Positions 9,267 to 17,381 of a DNA stretch of 64,000 nucleotides are shown here, in pieces; the first letter of the stretch is position 1, and each line of letters opens with the position of its first letter. The translations under genes and the position numbers were made by a program. The stretch spans positions 14,159-78,158 of the forward strand of contig JAEWMZ010000456.1 in the NCBI GenBank assembly GCA_023392995.1. Reading direction: 5' to 3'. The stretch comes from Bacillota bacterium (GTDB lineage Bacteria; Bacillota; Clostridia; Lachnospirales; Lachnospiraceae). The notes below the pieces were generated by a model. That model was not told the DNA's origin. It worked only from the letters and a program-made list of their open reading frames with translations, and searched no databases.

Positions 9267-9318
9267 TTCAATCGCAGGAAGCAATTGTCTTAAACCAAAG
9301 ATTGGGGGAAGAAGGAAC

Positions 9319-10188
9319 ATGAGAATTGGATTACTTACAAACTTCCTGGTAAAGGAAGGTATGAAAGATATTTTTGAGGTTGCTGATTGGGCACGTGAAA
9401 ACGGATTTGAGGATCTGGAAGTAGGACCTACCTTGCCGATGGACTATGACAAATTTTCGAAAGTCATTCATTCAGGAAAAATTAAGATAAGTTCACTTAC
9501 CTATTGCCGTAATTATCTAAGCACGGATATGGCAGAAGCGACGATGCATATCGAAGAATTGAAGAAAAGAATTATATTTGCAAGTGAGTTAGGGATTGAA
9601 AGAATAGTCACCTCTACTGGGATTGACAAAAGTGTGGAAGAGGGAGTATACGACCGTGCGGATGCAATCAGAAAGATACCGGTAAGAAGCTTGGACAAAT
9701 TTGAGGCCGTGTTCGAGCCTATTATTAAACTGGCGGAAAAAAAGAAAGTTAAAATTGCTTTTGAAAATTGTCCCCTTATGGGAAATATAGCGATATCGCC
9801 GGTTATGTGGAGAAAGATTTTCAAGCTGTTTGATAGTCCTTATGTTGGGCTTACCTATGACCCTTCCCATTTGGTTTGGCAGTTTATAGATCCTTATGAA
9901 CCGATAAAGGAATTCAAGGATCGTATTTTTCATGTTCATGCAAAGGATACGCAGATACACAGGGAATTACTTAAGGAGAGCGGATTTTTAACGGATTTTA
10001 GCTGGTTCAATTATCGGATACCGGGCAGGGGAGAAATTGACTGGAACCGGTTTTTATCTGAGCTGAAGGAAGCCGGTTATTCTAATACAATAAGCATCGA
10101 ACATGAAGACGCTGATTATGAGCATAATTTAGAGGCCGTAAAGGAAGGACTTGTGCTTGGAAAACAGCATTTAAAAAGCTTTCTATAG
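9319..10188 (+). CDS. Sugar phosphate isomerase/epimerase (AP endonuclease 2-like TIM barrel)
   Basis: A 289-residue TIM-barrel protein of the xylose isomerase-like group. Likely metal-site segments are AFENCP, TYDPSHLVWQ, HVHAKDT and SIEHED, which give the Glu, Asp/His, His and Glu ligands of IolE/IolI-type enzymes. The GRGEIDW motif near the C-terminus is common in this group. A ribosome site (GGGGGAAGAAGG) precedes the ATG. It is followed by a Gfo/Idh/MocA dehydrogenase, the usual partner in keto-inositol or 3-keto-sugar chemistry. The reaction may be isomerisation, dehydration or epimerisation, and sequence alone does not decide. Confidence 0.82.
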   Translation: MRIGLLTNFLVKEGMKDIFEVADWARENGFEDLEVGPTLPMDYDKFSKVIHSGKIKISSLTYCRNYLSTDMAEATMHIEELKKRIIFASELGIERIVTSTGIDKSVEEGVYDRADAIRKIPVRSLDKFEAVFEPIIKLAEKKKVKIAFENCPLMGNIAISPVMWRKIFKLFDSPYVGLTYDPSHLVWQFIDPYEPIKEFKDRIFHVHAKDTQIHRELLKESGFLTDFSWFNYRIPGRGEIDWNRFLSELKEAGYSNTISIEHEDADYEHNLEAVKEGLVLGKQHLKSFL

Positions 10189-10301
10189 TGTGGAATGTAG
10201 AATCTTCACATCCGGAACCCCGCGACCTAAAGGTCGAATGTCCGTTAGTGTGAAAAAGAGTGGGTAAAGACGGAGAACTTAAAGAAAAGGATGGTATCAA
10301 T

Positions 10302-11396
10302 ATGATCAGAATTGGAATTGTTGGAACCGGTGATACGATAGGAATTGCAAAATTTCATATCAATGCATTTAAATTGCTGGAGGATACAGTAATCAGTGCA
10401 CTTTACGATATTATTCCTGGGCGAGCAGATAAATATAAGGAAGAGCTTCAGCTTGATGAGGCGAAAGTGTGTGATTCCTATGAGGAATTGTTGGAGAATT
10501 CAGATGCAGTTATTATCTGTACGCCTAACTTTACACATGATGAGCTTATTGTAAAAGCTTTGAATTCAGGAAAGCATGTCCTGTGTGAAAAGCCCTTTGG
10601 TAATAGTGCAAAGGATTGTGAAGCAGGCTTTGGATTAAGTAAGGTAACGGATAAGGTATGCATGCTTGGACTTTGCTATCGCAATATTCCGGCTATCAGA
10701 TATATGAAGCAAATGATTGACGATGGAACCTTGGGAGATATTTATTATATCAGGCAATCCCATGGGGGGAGTCGAATTGCTGCACCACAGGTAGAACTTG
10801 AATGGAGAATGCAGGAGGAGTTATCGGGCTCGGGTGCGATTGCTGATTTTGGAAGTCACTTGCTGGATCTGGCAGATATGCTTACTTGCGAGAAATCAGG
10901 TAAAATAACAGAAGTAAGCTGTATGGAGCATACTTTTATCAAGAGCAGACAAGTAATCGGAACGGAAATCCAGGGATTAGTAACCAACGATGATGTTGCT
11001 GTATTTCAGGCCAAGACAGAGAAGGGAACACTGCTTTCCTTTACGGCAAGCCGTATTGGTTCCCATCAGACCTTAGACCTTTACGGAAGTGGTGGCTCAG
11101 TCATGTTCCGAGGAGAAAGACCCTTTGAAATTACATTTTTGAAAAAAGAAATTGACGGTGCTTATGAAAAAGAGGCGGTAACACTTCAGGTTCCAAAGGA
11201 ATTGTATATGGAAGATGATAATGTACCGGAAGTTCCATTTTTGATTAATTTTTACTTGCAGGGGAAAGCATTTGTTGATGCAATCAATGGGAAAAAAGAA
11301 AGTGGTTCGGGCTTTGAACATGGTCTCTATATACAAAAGCTGATTGATGCATTACAGGAGTCGGCAAAAACTGGGAATATCATAAAAATAGATTGA
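10302..11396 (+). CDS. Gfo/Idh/MocA family oxidoreductase
   Basis: NAD(P)-dependent sugar dehydrogenase. The Rossmann motif begins GIVGTGDTIG at residue 4, the CEKPFG motif (catalytic Lys) is near residue 100, and the SGSGAIADFGSHLLDLADML segment carries the conserved His. ATG 10302 has AAAAGGAT 9 nt upstream; an in-frame GTG at 10260 lacks a good site. It is 364 residues long, normal for the family. It lies between two isomerase/epimerase genes, and its stop is followed within 15 bp by the next ATG, indicating one operon. It probably oxidises a cyclic polyol or a hexose at C-3, IolG-like; this is inference from family and context. Confidence 0.86.
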   Translation: MIRIGIVGTGDTIGIAKFHINAFKLLEDTVISALYDIIPGRADKYKEELQLDEAKVCDSYEELLENSDAVIICTPNFTHDELIVKALNSGKHVLCEKPFGNSAKDCEAGFGLSKVTDKVCMLGLCYRNIPAIRYMKQMIDDGTLGDIYYIRQSHGGSRIAAPQVELEWRMQEELSGSGAIADFGSHLLDLADMLTCEKSGKITEVSCMEHTFIKSRQVIGTEIQGLVTNDDVAVFQAKTEKGTLLSFTASRIGSHQTLDLYGSGGSVMFRGERPFEITFLKKEIDGAYEKEAVTLQVPKELYMEDDNVPEVPFLINFYLQGKAFVDAINGKKESGSGFEHGLYIQKLIDALQESAKTGNIIKID

Positions 11397-11411
11397 TCGG
11401 AGGTTTACAGG

Positions 11412-12206
11412 ATGAAACTTGGCTGCCATGCCGTACTATTTAAGGATAAGATTGCGACTGATACAAAAGGACTGTTAGCTGAAATCAGGGGAATTGGATT
11501 TATAGGAACCGAGATTGGAGCAAGGTTTTTTGGAACCGACAAAAAGGAATATTTAGAACAGGCGTTAAATGATACAGATATGTTAATGTCAGGCATGCAT
11601 TCGCTATGCGTACTCACAGACCTGCTTGATAAAAAGAAGGAGGCTATTTATGGATTTATGAAGGTTGTGGACTTTGTGAAGGATAATAAGGAACATAACC
11701 TTGTCTTAACAGGGCTAAATAAATGGCCTATGGATAATCCTCAGATAGACAGCAGATTAGCAGATCCGGAACAGGTCAAATTGATTGCGCAGGAGCTGAA
11801 TGAGCTTGCTCTTTTAGCGAAAGAGCAAGGTGTCAGGGTTCATTATCATAATCATTCCTGGGAATTTGACAATGATGCTTTGATTTTTAAAAGCATAGGA
11901 ACCTATGCGCCAGAACTGTATTTCGGACTTGATACCGGTTGGGCATTTTCTTCCGGTTATGATCCGGTGGAATTAATGGAACAATATCCTGGACGTTTTC
12001 ACTATGTTCATTTACGAGATTATAATAAAGGAACGAAGGAATTTGTTGATTTAGGAAGCGGGGATATGGATTACCTGCGCTTGACGAATAAATTGAAGGA
12101 AATATTAGACCCGGAGGATTGGGCAATCGTTGAGTACGAGAAAGGTGACGAAGACATGAATCGCTATATGGCAGCCTTTCAATTTGTAAAAAACTATATT
12201 ATGTAA
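11412..12206 (+). CDS. Sugar phosphate isomerase/epimerase (second copy)
   Basis: A 264-residue xylose isomerase-like TIM barrel. Metal-site segments are VHYHNHSWEF, YFGLDTGWAF, HYVHLRDYN and AIVEYEKGDED. It differs clearly from the 9319 protein (the pattern YHNHxxEF is typical of one subgroup, ENCP of another), so the two are not recent duplicates. The ribosome site CGGAGG lies 5-10 nt before the ATG, overlapping the end of the upstream dehydrogenase region. Two epimerases and two dehydrogenases in alternation suggest a multi-step oxidation and isomerisation route. Confidence 0.82.
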   Translation: MKLGCHAVLFKDKIATDTKGLLAEIRGIGFIGTEIGARFFGTDKKEYLEQALNDTDMLMSGMHSLCVLTDLLDKKKEAIYGFMKVVDFVKDNKEHNLVLTGLNKWPMDNPQIDSRLADPEQVKLIAQELNELALLAKEQGVRVHYHNHSWEFDNDALIFKSIGTYAPELYFGLDTGWAFSSGYDPVELMEQYPGRFHYVHLRDYNKGTKEFVDLGSGDMDYLRLTNKLKEILDPEDWAIVEYEKGDEDMNRYMAAFQFVKNYIM

Positions 12207-12305
12207 GAACAGCATCAATGTAAAATATCCAAGATAACGGCTATAAATCAGAGAGTTTTTACAGGTTTATATCCGCTACATACGTATAGGGAGAGGATTT
12301 GTACG

Positions 12306-13331
12306 ATGAAGAAGCTTAGGGTAGGAATGATTGGATGTGGTAGAATATCAAGTGTTTATCAGGATGCTTTTGCTAAGCTTGGGGATTCCATCGAAGTCGT
12401 TGTTGCAGTAGATAAAGATATCAATCGGGCGAAACAGTTTGCACGCTCCTTTCCCGGTTGTGATTTTAGTGACAAGCTGGAAAACATAACGAATCTGGCA
12501 TCTCTTGATGTTATGCATGTGCTTACGCCCCATTTTCTGCATAAAGAGCATGTTATTTTATGTCTGGAGTCAGGTGTTCATGTATTGACAGAAAAACCAA
12601 TTGCGATTAATATGGATGATGCCTATGAGATGTGTGATGCTGCAAGGAGAACCGGTAAAAAACTGGGTGTTATTTTTCAGAATCGATATATCAAAGGGAT
12701 AGTTCAAGCAAAGAGACTGCTGCTAGAAGGCCGGCTTGGCAGGGTAACCGGTGCATGGTCAAGTTTGAATTGGTGGCGCCCGCCTTCCTATTATGAATGT
12801 GACTGGAAAGGCTCCTGGGATAAAGAAGGCGGAGGGGTGGTAATCGATCAGGCCATTCATAGCATTGATCTGGTAAGATATCTTATGGGCTGTGAAGCAG
12901 AGACCGTACAAGGTCATATCGATACCAGGATACTGTCCCATATTGAAGTCGAAGATGTGGCTGATGCGGCAATTACCTTTGAAAATGGTGCGGTTTATTC
13001 CTTCTATGCCTGCAATTATTTTACTGCCAATAGCCCGATTCAAATTATGGTGAGTACCGAGAAGGGCTTTATTTTATTAAATGGTGATACGGTAACAATC
13101 CAGTTAGATGGTCAGGAGACTGTTATAAAAAATAACGCCGACAGCGGTCAGGATGAGTATGCCTATTGGGGAAAATGTCATTTTGATCAGATAAAGGATT
13201 ACTATCACTGCCTGCAAAATCACCAGCCTGTTCCGATCCCACCTGAGGACGCAACAAAAACGCTCGAGATTGTATTAGCGATATATCGTTCCTCAAAAGA
13301 GGAAAGAAAACTTGTATTAAAAGAGACTTAA
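12306..13331 (+). CDS. Gfo/Idh/MocA family oxidoreductase (second copy)
   Basis: A 341-residue NAD(P)-dependent dehydrogenase: GMIGCGRISSVY is the Rossmann loop, LTEKPIAIN holds the catalytic Lys of the EKP motif, and VIDQAIHSIDLVRYLMG holds the conserved His. The ribosome site GGAGAGGA precedes the ATG at 12306. It is the last enzyme of the first catabolic set, and a strong hairpin terminator follows at 13338. It is only distantly similar to the 10302 protein, so it likely acts on another intermediate or position of the substrate. Confidence 0.86.
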   Translation: MKKLRVGMIGCGRISSVYQDAFAKLGDSIEVVVAVDKDINRAKQFARSFPGCDFSDKLENITNLASLDVMHVLTPHFLHKEHVILCLESGVHVLTEKPIAINMDDAYEMCDAARRTGKKLGVIFQNRYIKGIVQAKRLLLEGRLGRVTGAWSSLNWWRPPSYYECDWKGSWDKEGGGVVIDQAIHSIDLVRYLMGCEAETVQGHIDTRILSHIEVEDVADAAITFENGAVYSFYACNYFTANSPIQIMVSTEKGFILLNGDTVTIQLDGQETVIKNNADSGQDEYAYWGKCHFDQIKDYYHCLQNHQPVPIPPEDATKTLEIVLAIYRSSKEERKLVLKET

Positions 13332-13337
13332 ATATGC

Positions 13338-13385
13338 AGCTGGGACAACATTTACTGTTGAAATAGATATGTTGTTCCAGCTTTT
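13338..13385 (+). terminator. Rho-independent terminator after the second oxidoreductase
   Basis: AGCTGGGACAACAT (13338-13351) pairs with ATGTTGTTCCAGCT (13369-13382) with one G-T pair. TTTT follows at once. It closes the 9319-13331 gene set. Confidence 0.85.
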
Positions 13386-13521
13386 ATGTAATTATATGTG
13401 TTAATCAAGGTACACTCAGAAACTATGTCTGTTTTCTGGAATTGGCTGCAGCTGCCGAACAAAATACAGATAATATGCAGGTTTTATTGCTTTATGCGGG
13501 AAGATCGGAGGAGGGAAACAA

Positions 13522-13647
13522 ATGATAGCTTACGATCAGACAGTTTACGGAAGAAGGAGTCGTTGTTTAGATGAAAAAACTCATAAGATTTTTAAGTTAC
13601 CTGTTGGGACTTGGCATCCTATCATTGGGGGTTATATTAAATACTAG
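13522..13647 (+). CDS. Possible 41-residue leader ORF overlapping the YczE-like gene
   Basis: The ATG at 13522 has a very strong ribosome site (GGAGGAGGG, about 6 nt upstream), stronger and better spaced than that of the membrane protein gene inside it. The ORF starts MIAYDQTVYGRRSRC and ends IIGGYIKY at 13647, overlapping the first 25 codons of the 13571 gene in another frame. It could be translated to couple or limit membrane-protein translation. It could also be a chance ORF next to a displaced ribosome site. No homology is recognised. Confidence 0.3.
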   Translation: MIAYDQTVYGRRSRCLDEKTHKIFKLPVGTWHPIIGGYIKY

Positions 13648-14206
13648 AACCGGATATGGTGTATCACCACTCAATTCCATGCCTTATGCCATATCTGAAA
13701 TCTTTCATTACAAACTTGGAACGATTACGATAGTTTTTTATACCTTTTATGTGGCAATTGAAATGCTGCTAATCGGTAAAATACTGGATATAAAGCTGTT
13801 GATGCAGGTGCCCTGCGGTATAGTCTTTGGAATGTATACAAACTTATTTTCTAATCTGATTACCTATGAACCCTCCAATCATAGCCTTAGAATTGTCTTA
13901 TTGGCATTGGCAATCTTTTTAACAGCCTTAGGAGTTGTAATTACAGTGAATATGAATTTGGTCCCAAACCCTCCGGATGGATTAACAGATCTGATTGGGA
14001 AAAAAATGAATAAGGATTTTGGTTTTGCGAAGAATATGTTTGATTCCAGTTCCATTGTCATGACAATCCTTCTATGTTTATTGCTTTCTGATCATATAAT
14101 TGGAATTGGAGTAGGAACCGTGGTTTCAGTACTCATGATTGGAAGAACCGCAGCATGGCTGAATAAAAGATGGAAGGACAAGCTGCAAATCATAGGGAAT
14201 TGGTAA
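13571..14206 (+). CDS. YczE/YitT-like integral membrane protein
   Basis: A 211-residue protein with about five hydrophobic segments. The opening (LSYLLGLGILSLGVILNTRTGYGVSPLNSMPY, read in parts) is typical of YczE/YyaS membrane proteins, whose function is not established. The conserved GxGVSP loop after TM1 and the NPPDGLTDLIGKKMN loop are visible. Its AGGAG site lies about 11 nt from the ATG, rather far. It follows a terminator, so it may have its own transcript. It might move a substrate or product of the neighbouring pathway, but nothing proves that. Confidence 0.75.
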   Translation: MKKLIRFLSYLLGLGILSLGVILNTRTGYGVSPLNSMPYAISEIFHYKLGTITIVFYTFYVAIEMLLIGKILDIKLLMQVPCGIVFGMYTNLFSNLITYEPSNHSLRIVLLALAIFLTALGVVITVNMNLVPNPPDGLTDLIGKKMNKDFGFAKNMFDSSSIVMTILLCLLLSDHIIGIGVGTVVSVLMIGRTAAWLNKRWKDKLQIIGNW

Positions 14207-14258
14207 GCTTGTCTGTATCCTTCCAGTCAATGAAATAGACCATGCAGTATTCTTTTGT

Positions 14259-15305
14259 TTAAATTCTTTTCTGTGGTCTGTCATTGATTAATTTACAGCA
14301 GCTTTCTCTTGTTATAATCTGAAAAGGTAATTCTACCTTTACATTGATGCCTTTTCCATTTTCGATTCGATCTAATAATATTTTGGCGGACATCTTTCCT
14401 AATTCCTCCATTGGGATACGGATTGTTGTCAGCATTGGCGACATATACCTGGCAGTATCTATATCATCAATGCTGATGACAGAAAGATCGTCAGGTATGC
14501 GATAGCCACACTCTTTGATTGCTTTCATGGCTCCAATGGCTGTTGAATCATTAGCACAGAACAAAGCAGTTACGTTCTTACCTTTTTTTAAGTATTCTTT
14601 TACTCCATTATAACCACCCTCGGAAGACATGGGAGCTACGATAATGTTCTCCCTTAACACAGGGAGCTTAAGGGTATTCATCGCATCCAGATAACCTTGA
14701 TAGCGTAATTCTTTCTGCTTTTCTCCAATATAGGCTATGGAACTATGTCCAAGCTTATGCAGATAATTAATTGCTGCAATAGAAGCCTGATACCCATCGC
14801 TTATGATCTGATCAAACTCTGAATCAATCTTATTCAGTCCCACGTAAACTACATGTTTATACTGCTTATTGATAAAATCCAATAAATTCTTATCAAACCG
14901 CCCTAATACTACAATGCCGTTTACTGGATTATTCGTTATCATATGGTAGGTATTTGCATCATTAATATCATAAGCGGAAAAAGAATATTTCATAATATAT
15001 CCTTTCCGGTATACCTCCTGCTCAATTGCTCTTGCTATTTGAGAAAAGAAAGGATCATTTACAGTACTGTTGGAGCGAGCAAAGATACAGCCAATCGTTT
15101 TGGTCGAACTTGATAGGCCTTCGGAGGCTTTATGTAATTTCAAATTACGTGCCGCGGTATTGGGGATGTAATTTGTTTCCCTGACAATTCGCCAGATGTT
15201 ATCATGGACTTCTTTGCTGGCTGCTTTTGCATTGTTGCTATTGATTACACGGGAAACGGTAGAAACGGATACACCCGCAAGTTTCGCTATTTCTTTTAAT
15301 GTCAT
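14259..15305 (-). CDS. LacI family transcriptional regulator (candidate lar/nik regulator)
   Basis: A 348-residue repressor-type protein. The HTH begins MTLKEIAKLAGVSVSTVSR and the hinge region contains YIPNTAARNL; a periplasmic-binding-protein-like effector domain follows (about residues 75-345). I start it at 15305 because AAGAAAGGTG lies just upstream and the HTH then begins at residue 2, as in the family. It is divergent from the nickel-pincer operon. Palindromes of GCAAACGTTTGC type, typical LacI-family operators, stand before that operon (15618, 15734) and before larC (23722, 23745). Two 33-bp direct repeats lie just upstream of its own start. The effector is unknown. Confidence 0.88.
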   Translation of the reverse strand: MTLKEIAKLAGVSVSTVSRVINSNNAKAASKEVHDNIWRIVRETNYIPNTAARNLKLHKASEGLSSSTKTIGCIFARSNSTVNDPFFSQIARAIEQEVYRKGYIMKYSFSAYDINDANTYHMITNNPVNGIVVLGRFDKNLLDFINKQYKHVVYVGLNKIDSEFDQIISDGYQASIAAINYLHKLGHSSIAYIGEKQKELRYQGYLDAMNTLKLPVLRENIIVAPMSSEGGYNGVKEYLKKGKNVTALFCANDSTAIGAMKAIKECGYRIPDDLSVISIDDIDTARYMSPMLTTIRIPMEELGKMSAKILLDRIENGKGINVKVELPFQIITRESCCKLINDRPQKRI

Positions 15306-15343
15306 GGAATCACCTTTCTTATTATATGGTTGGCAAATTAGAA

Positions 15344-15423
15344 ACGCTATAGGTTGTGAAAATTTTTCATGCAATTGAAATAAATGATAAACGCGAAAGG
15401 TTGTGAAAATCATTCATACAATT
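15344..15423. repeat. Two 33-bp direct repeats upstream of the LacI gene
   Basis: Copies at 15344-15376 and 15391-15423 share the core AGGTTGTGAAAAT, then TTCAT and CAATT, differing at about six positions. Each is a weak dyad (TTGTGAAAA versus TTTTCATGCAA). The 47-bp repeat period is about 4.5 helical turns. They sit 39-118 bp upstream of the regulator start and may bind it or another factor. Confidence 0.6.
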
Positions 15424-15617
15424 TTCATACAAATTGAGACAAATTCCGTTGCGTCGTGCTGCATACGGCTGAATTCCACTTAGGGAGTCCGACTTAATTG
15501 CATATAAAAAGCTGTAGTTTCGAGTTTTACAATTCCCAAATATATATTATAAAAAGTAAATAGGAGTGTTTAGGTATATTATACAAAGTAAAGTATAACA
15601 TTACGATTATAAAATAT

Positions 15618-15629
15618 GCAAACGTTTGG
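15618..15629. promoter_or_regulatory. LacI-type operator A of the lar operon
   Basis: GCAAACGTTTGG is a near-perfect dyad with the central CG of LacI/CcpA-family sites. Its centre is 116 bp from that of site B (15734), close to 11 helical turns, which would suit looping. It also resembles a CcpA cre site. Confidence 0.55.
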
Positions 15630-15733
15630 GTAAATAAAGTTATCGTATACATAATGTTCTCATTTACAGAATATGTTCTCAAGAAATACTCCTAATAACG
15701 GGATATACAGGTTTAGTAATAAAAAGAGCGAAT

Positions 15734-15745
15734 GATAACGTTTGC
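15734..15745. promoter_or_regulatory. LacI-type operator B of the lar operon
   Basis: GATAACGTTTGC shares the AACGTTTGC half with sites A, C and D. It lies 21 bp upstream of the -35 box of the operon promoter. Confidence 0.5.
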
Positions 15746-15766
15746 GTATATATTCTTCTTAATTTG

Positions 15767-15797
15767 TTGACATTTTATCCTGTTTGTATGGTATAAT
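15767..15797 (+). promoter_or_regulatory. Promoter of the DUF3842-lar-nickel importer operon
   Basis: A perfect TTGACA (15767-15772) and TATAAT (15792-15797) are 19 bp apart, with TGG directly before the -10 (extended -10). The long spacer suggests that it may be weak or need help, in keeping with the upstream operator. Confidence 0.6.
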
Positions 15798-15934
15798 CAT
15801 AAGAGTGTTGATTGAAGTCATTCACGGGCTAAGAAAGAGATTAGCAATTTTAATAATACAGCTTTTAAGGAGTGGAACTATTGCAGGCAGCAATACGGCT
15901 CCTGGTATGATATCAGAAGGTATAAGAGGTTAAA

Positions 15935-16345
15935 ATGAATATTTTAGTAATTGACGGTCAGGGTGGCGGTGTTGGAAAAAGTCTGGTGGAAGCAATCGGT
16001 AGCAGGTGTAAAAATGTTAATATTGTTGTAGTTGGAACAAATTCTGCGGCTACCACCAACATGTTAAAAGGAAAAACAGGAGTAGATGCAGCAACCGGTG
16101 AAAATGCAGTAATCTATAATTGCAGGAATGCAGATGTGATTCTTGGACCCATCGGTATCGTAATGGCAAATTCCATGTTTGGTGAAGTTACACCGAAGAT
16201 GGCCGAAGCCGTGGCATCCAGTCAGGCAAGACTAATTCTTATACCGATGAGCAAGAGTCATGCTACAGTGGTTGGTGTTACCGAAAAAAAGCTGCCGGAT
16301 TATATCGAGGAGGCTGTCAATTTAGTATTACAGATCACGGAGTGA
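15935..16345 (+). CDS. DUF3842 family protein
   Basis: A 136-residue protein opening MNILVIDGQGGGVGKSLVEA, a glycine-rich nucleotide- or cofactor-binding loop, followed by NIVVVGTNSAATTNML and GATGENAVIYN-like wording (here DAATGENAVIYN), as in DUF3842. It ends with a segment rich in SKSHATVVGV. No biochemical role is established to my knowledge. It is the first gene after the lar promoter and is followed, beyond a hairpin, by larB. This suggests a function in nickel-pincer cofactor synthesis, pyridine-nucleotide handling or nickel supply. The Rossmann-like beginning would suit binding of a dinucleotide such as NaAD or NAD, which is my inference. Confidence 0.75.
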   Translation: MNILVIDGQGGGVGKSLVEAIGSRCKNVNIVVVGTNSAATTNMLKGKTGVDAATGENAVIYNCRNADVILGPIGIVMANSMFGEVTPKMAEAVASSQARLILIPMSKSHATVVGVTEKKLPDYIEEAVNLVLQITE

Positions 16346-16463
16346 TGTGGTACTTGGGTTGGCTAAAATAATGAGGATAATTGCATAAAGCATAATCATA
16401 ACAGAAGTTATGTCCGCATTTTAGAGTTAGAGATATGAAATAATAAGGAATTGAAGAGAGATG

Positions 16464-16522
16464 AAAAAGCTATGAAGGCATATATTCACCAGGAGGTGAG
16501 TACTGTTTTTATAGCTTTTTAT
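16464..16522 (+). terminator. Hairpin between DUF3842 and larB (attenuator or terminator)
   Basis: AAAAAGCTAT (16464-16473) pairs with ATAGCTTTTT (16511-16520). A smaller internal hairpin, TCACC with GGTGA, lies near 16486-16500. The T-rich 3' arm gives terminator character, yet larB follows with no clear new promoter, so partial read-through or regulated attenuation is likely. I looked for a NiCo or other metal riboswitch and could not assign one. Confidence 0.55.
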
Positions 16523-16586
16523 TATTTTATAACAGACTTTGTAATCAATCAGGCTTGTTAATTAGGAATCAGTTGGGGAGGAAAGA

Positions 16587-17339
16587 ATGAAGGCAAAAGA
16601 GCTTTTGGAGAAAGTAAAAACAGGTGAAATATCGGTGGAAGATGCTGAGAATTATTTCCGTCGGCAACCCTTTGAAGAGCTGGGGTTTGCAAAACTGGAC
16701 ACTCATCGGAAATTGAGATCCGGATTTGCTGAAGTTATATTTTGCAGCGGCAAAACAAAGGAACATTTATTGGAAATTGTAAAGAGGCTTTATCAGGAGG
16801 AAGGAGAGGTATTCGGTACCAGAGCATCACAGGAGCAATATGAATTCATCAAACAAGAATTTACATTTGCAGAATATGATCCCCTTTCCCGTATTATTAA
16901 GATAGAGAAAGGAGGAAAAACAAGACAGGGTAAAATAGCCGTCTGTACTGCTGGCACTGCCGATATAGCGGTCGCAGAGGAGGCGGCGCAGACCGCAGAA
17001 TATTTTGGAAGCCAGGTGGAGCGAATCTATGATGTCGGGGTAAGCGGACTTCATCGTCTGCTGGCAAAACTAGAGGTGATTCAATCGGCAAATTGTATCA
17101 TAGCGGTTGCCGGAATGGAAGGTGCTATGGCAAGCGTGATTGGTGGACTTGTAAGCAAACCTGTGATAGCAGTGCCAACCTCAGTCGGATATGGAGCGAA
17201 TATGCAGGGGCTTTCCGCCTTACTCACAATGATTAACTCCTGTGCCAACGGCATTGCTGTTGTAAATATTGATAATGGATATGGAGCAGGTTATATGGCA
17301 ACTCAGATAAACCGATTGGCTACAGAAAAGGATAAGTAA
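16587..17339 (+). CDS. larB: LarB, pyridinium-3,5-biscarboxylate synthase (nickel-pincer biosynthesis)
   Basis: LarB carboxylates nicotinate adenine dinucleotide and hydrolyses the anhydride, the first step to the nickel-pincer cofactor. The 250-residue protein has an N-terminal helical part (to about residue 110) and a C-terminal PurE-like (AIR carboxylase) domain. The domain opens KIAVCTAGTADIAVAEEAA and contains AGMEGAMASVIGGLV and VIAVPTSVGYG. These blocks are characteristic and the length is usual. Ribosome site GGGGAGGAAAG precedes the ATG. larE follows by 42 bp in the same direction, so the two are surely co-transcribed. No larA target gene is present in the window. Confidence 0.93.
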   Translation: MKAKELLEKVKTGEISVEDAENYFRRQPFEELGFAKLDTHRKLRSGFAEVIFCSGKTKEHLLEIVKRLYQEEGEVFGTRASQEQYEFIKQEFTFAEYDPLSRIIKIEKGGKTRQGKIAVCTAGTADIAVAEEAAQTAEYFGSQVERIYDVGVSGLHRLLAKLEVIQSANCIIAVAGMEGAMASVIGGLVSKPVIAVPTSVGYGANMQGLSALLTMINSCANGIAVVNIDNGYGAGYMATQINRLATEKDK

Positions 17340-17381
17340 ATATAAAAAATATATCACAAATCAGGAAAGGAAACAAAAAAG

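Noticed and set aside
15618..15629. CcpA cre site as the only explanation
   Set aside because: The match is fair, but the sites occur only around the lar units next to a LacI gene, so the local regulator is favoured; not excluded.
16346..16586. NiCo (cobalt/nickel) riboswitch before larB
   Set aside because: The stretch has hairpins, but I could not find the conserved four-way junction pattern.
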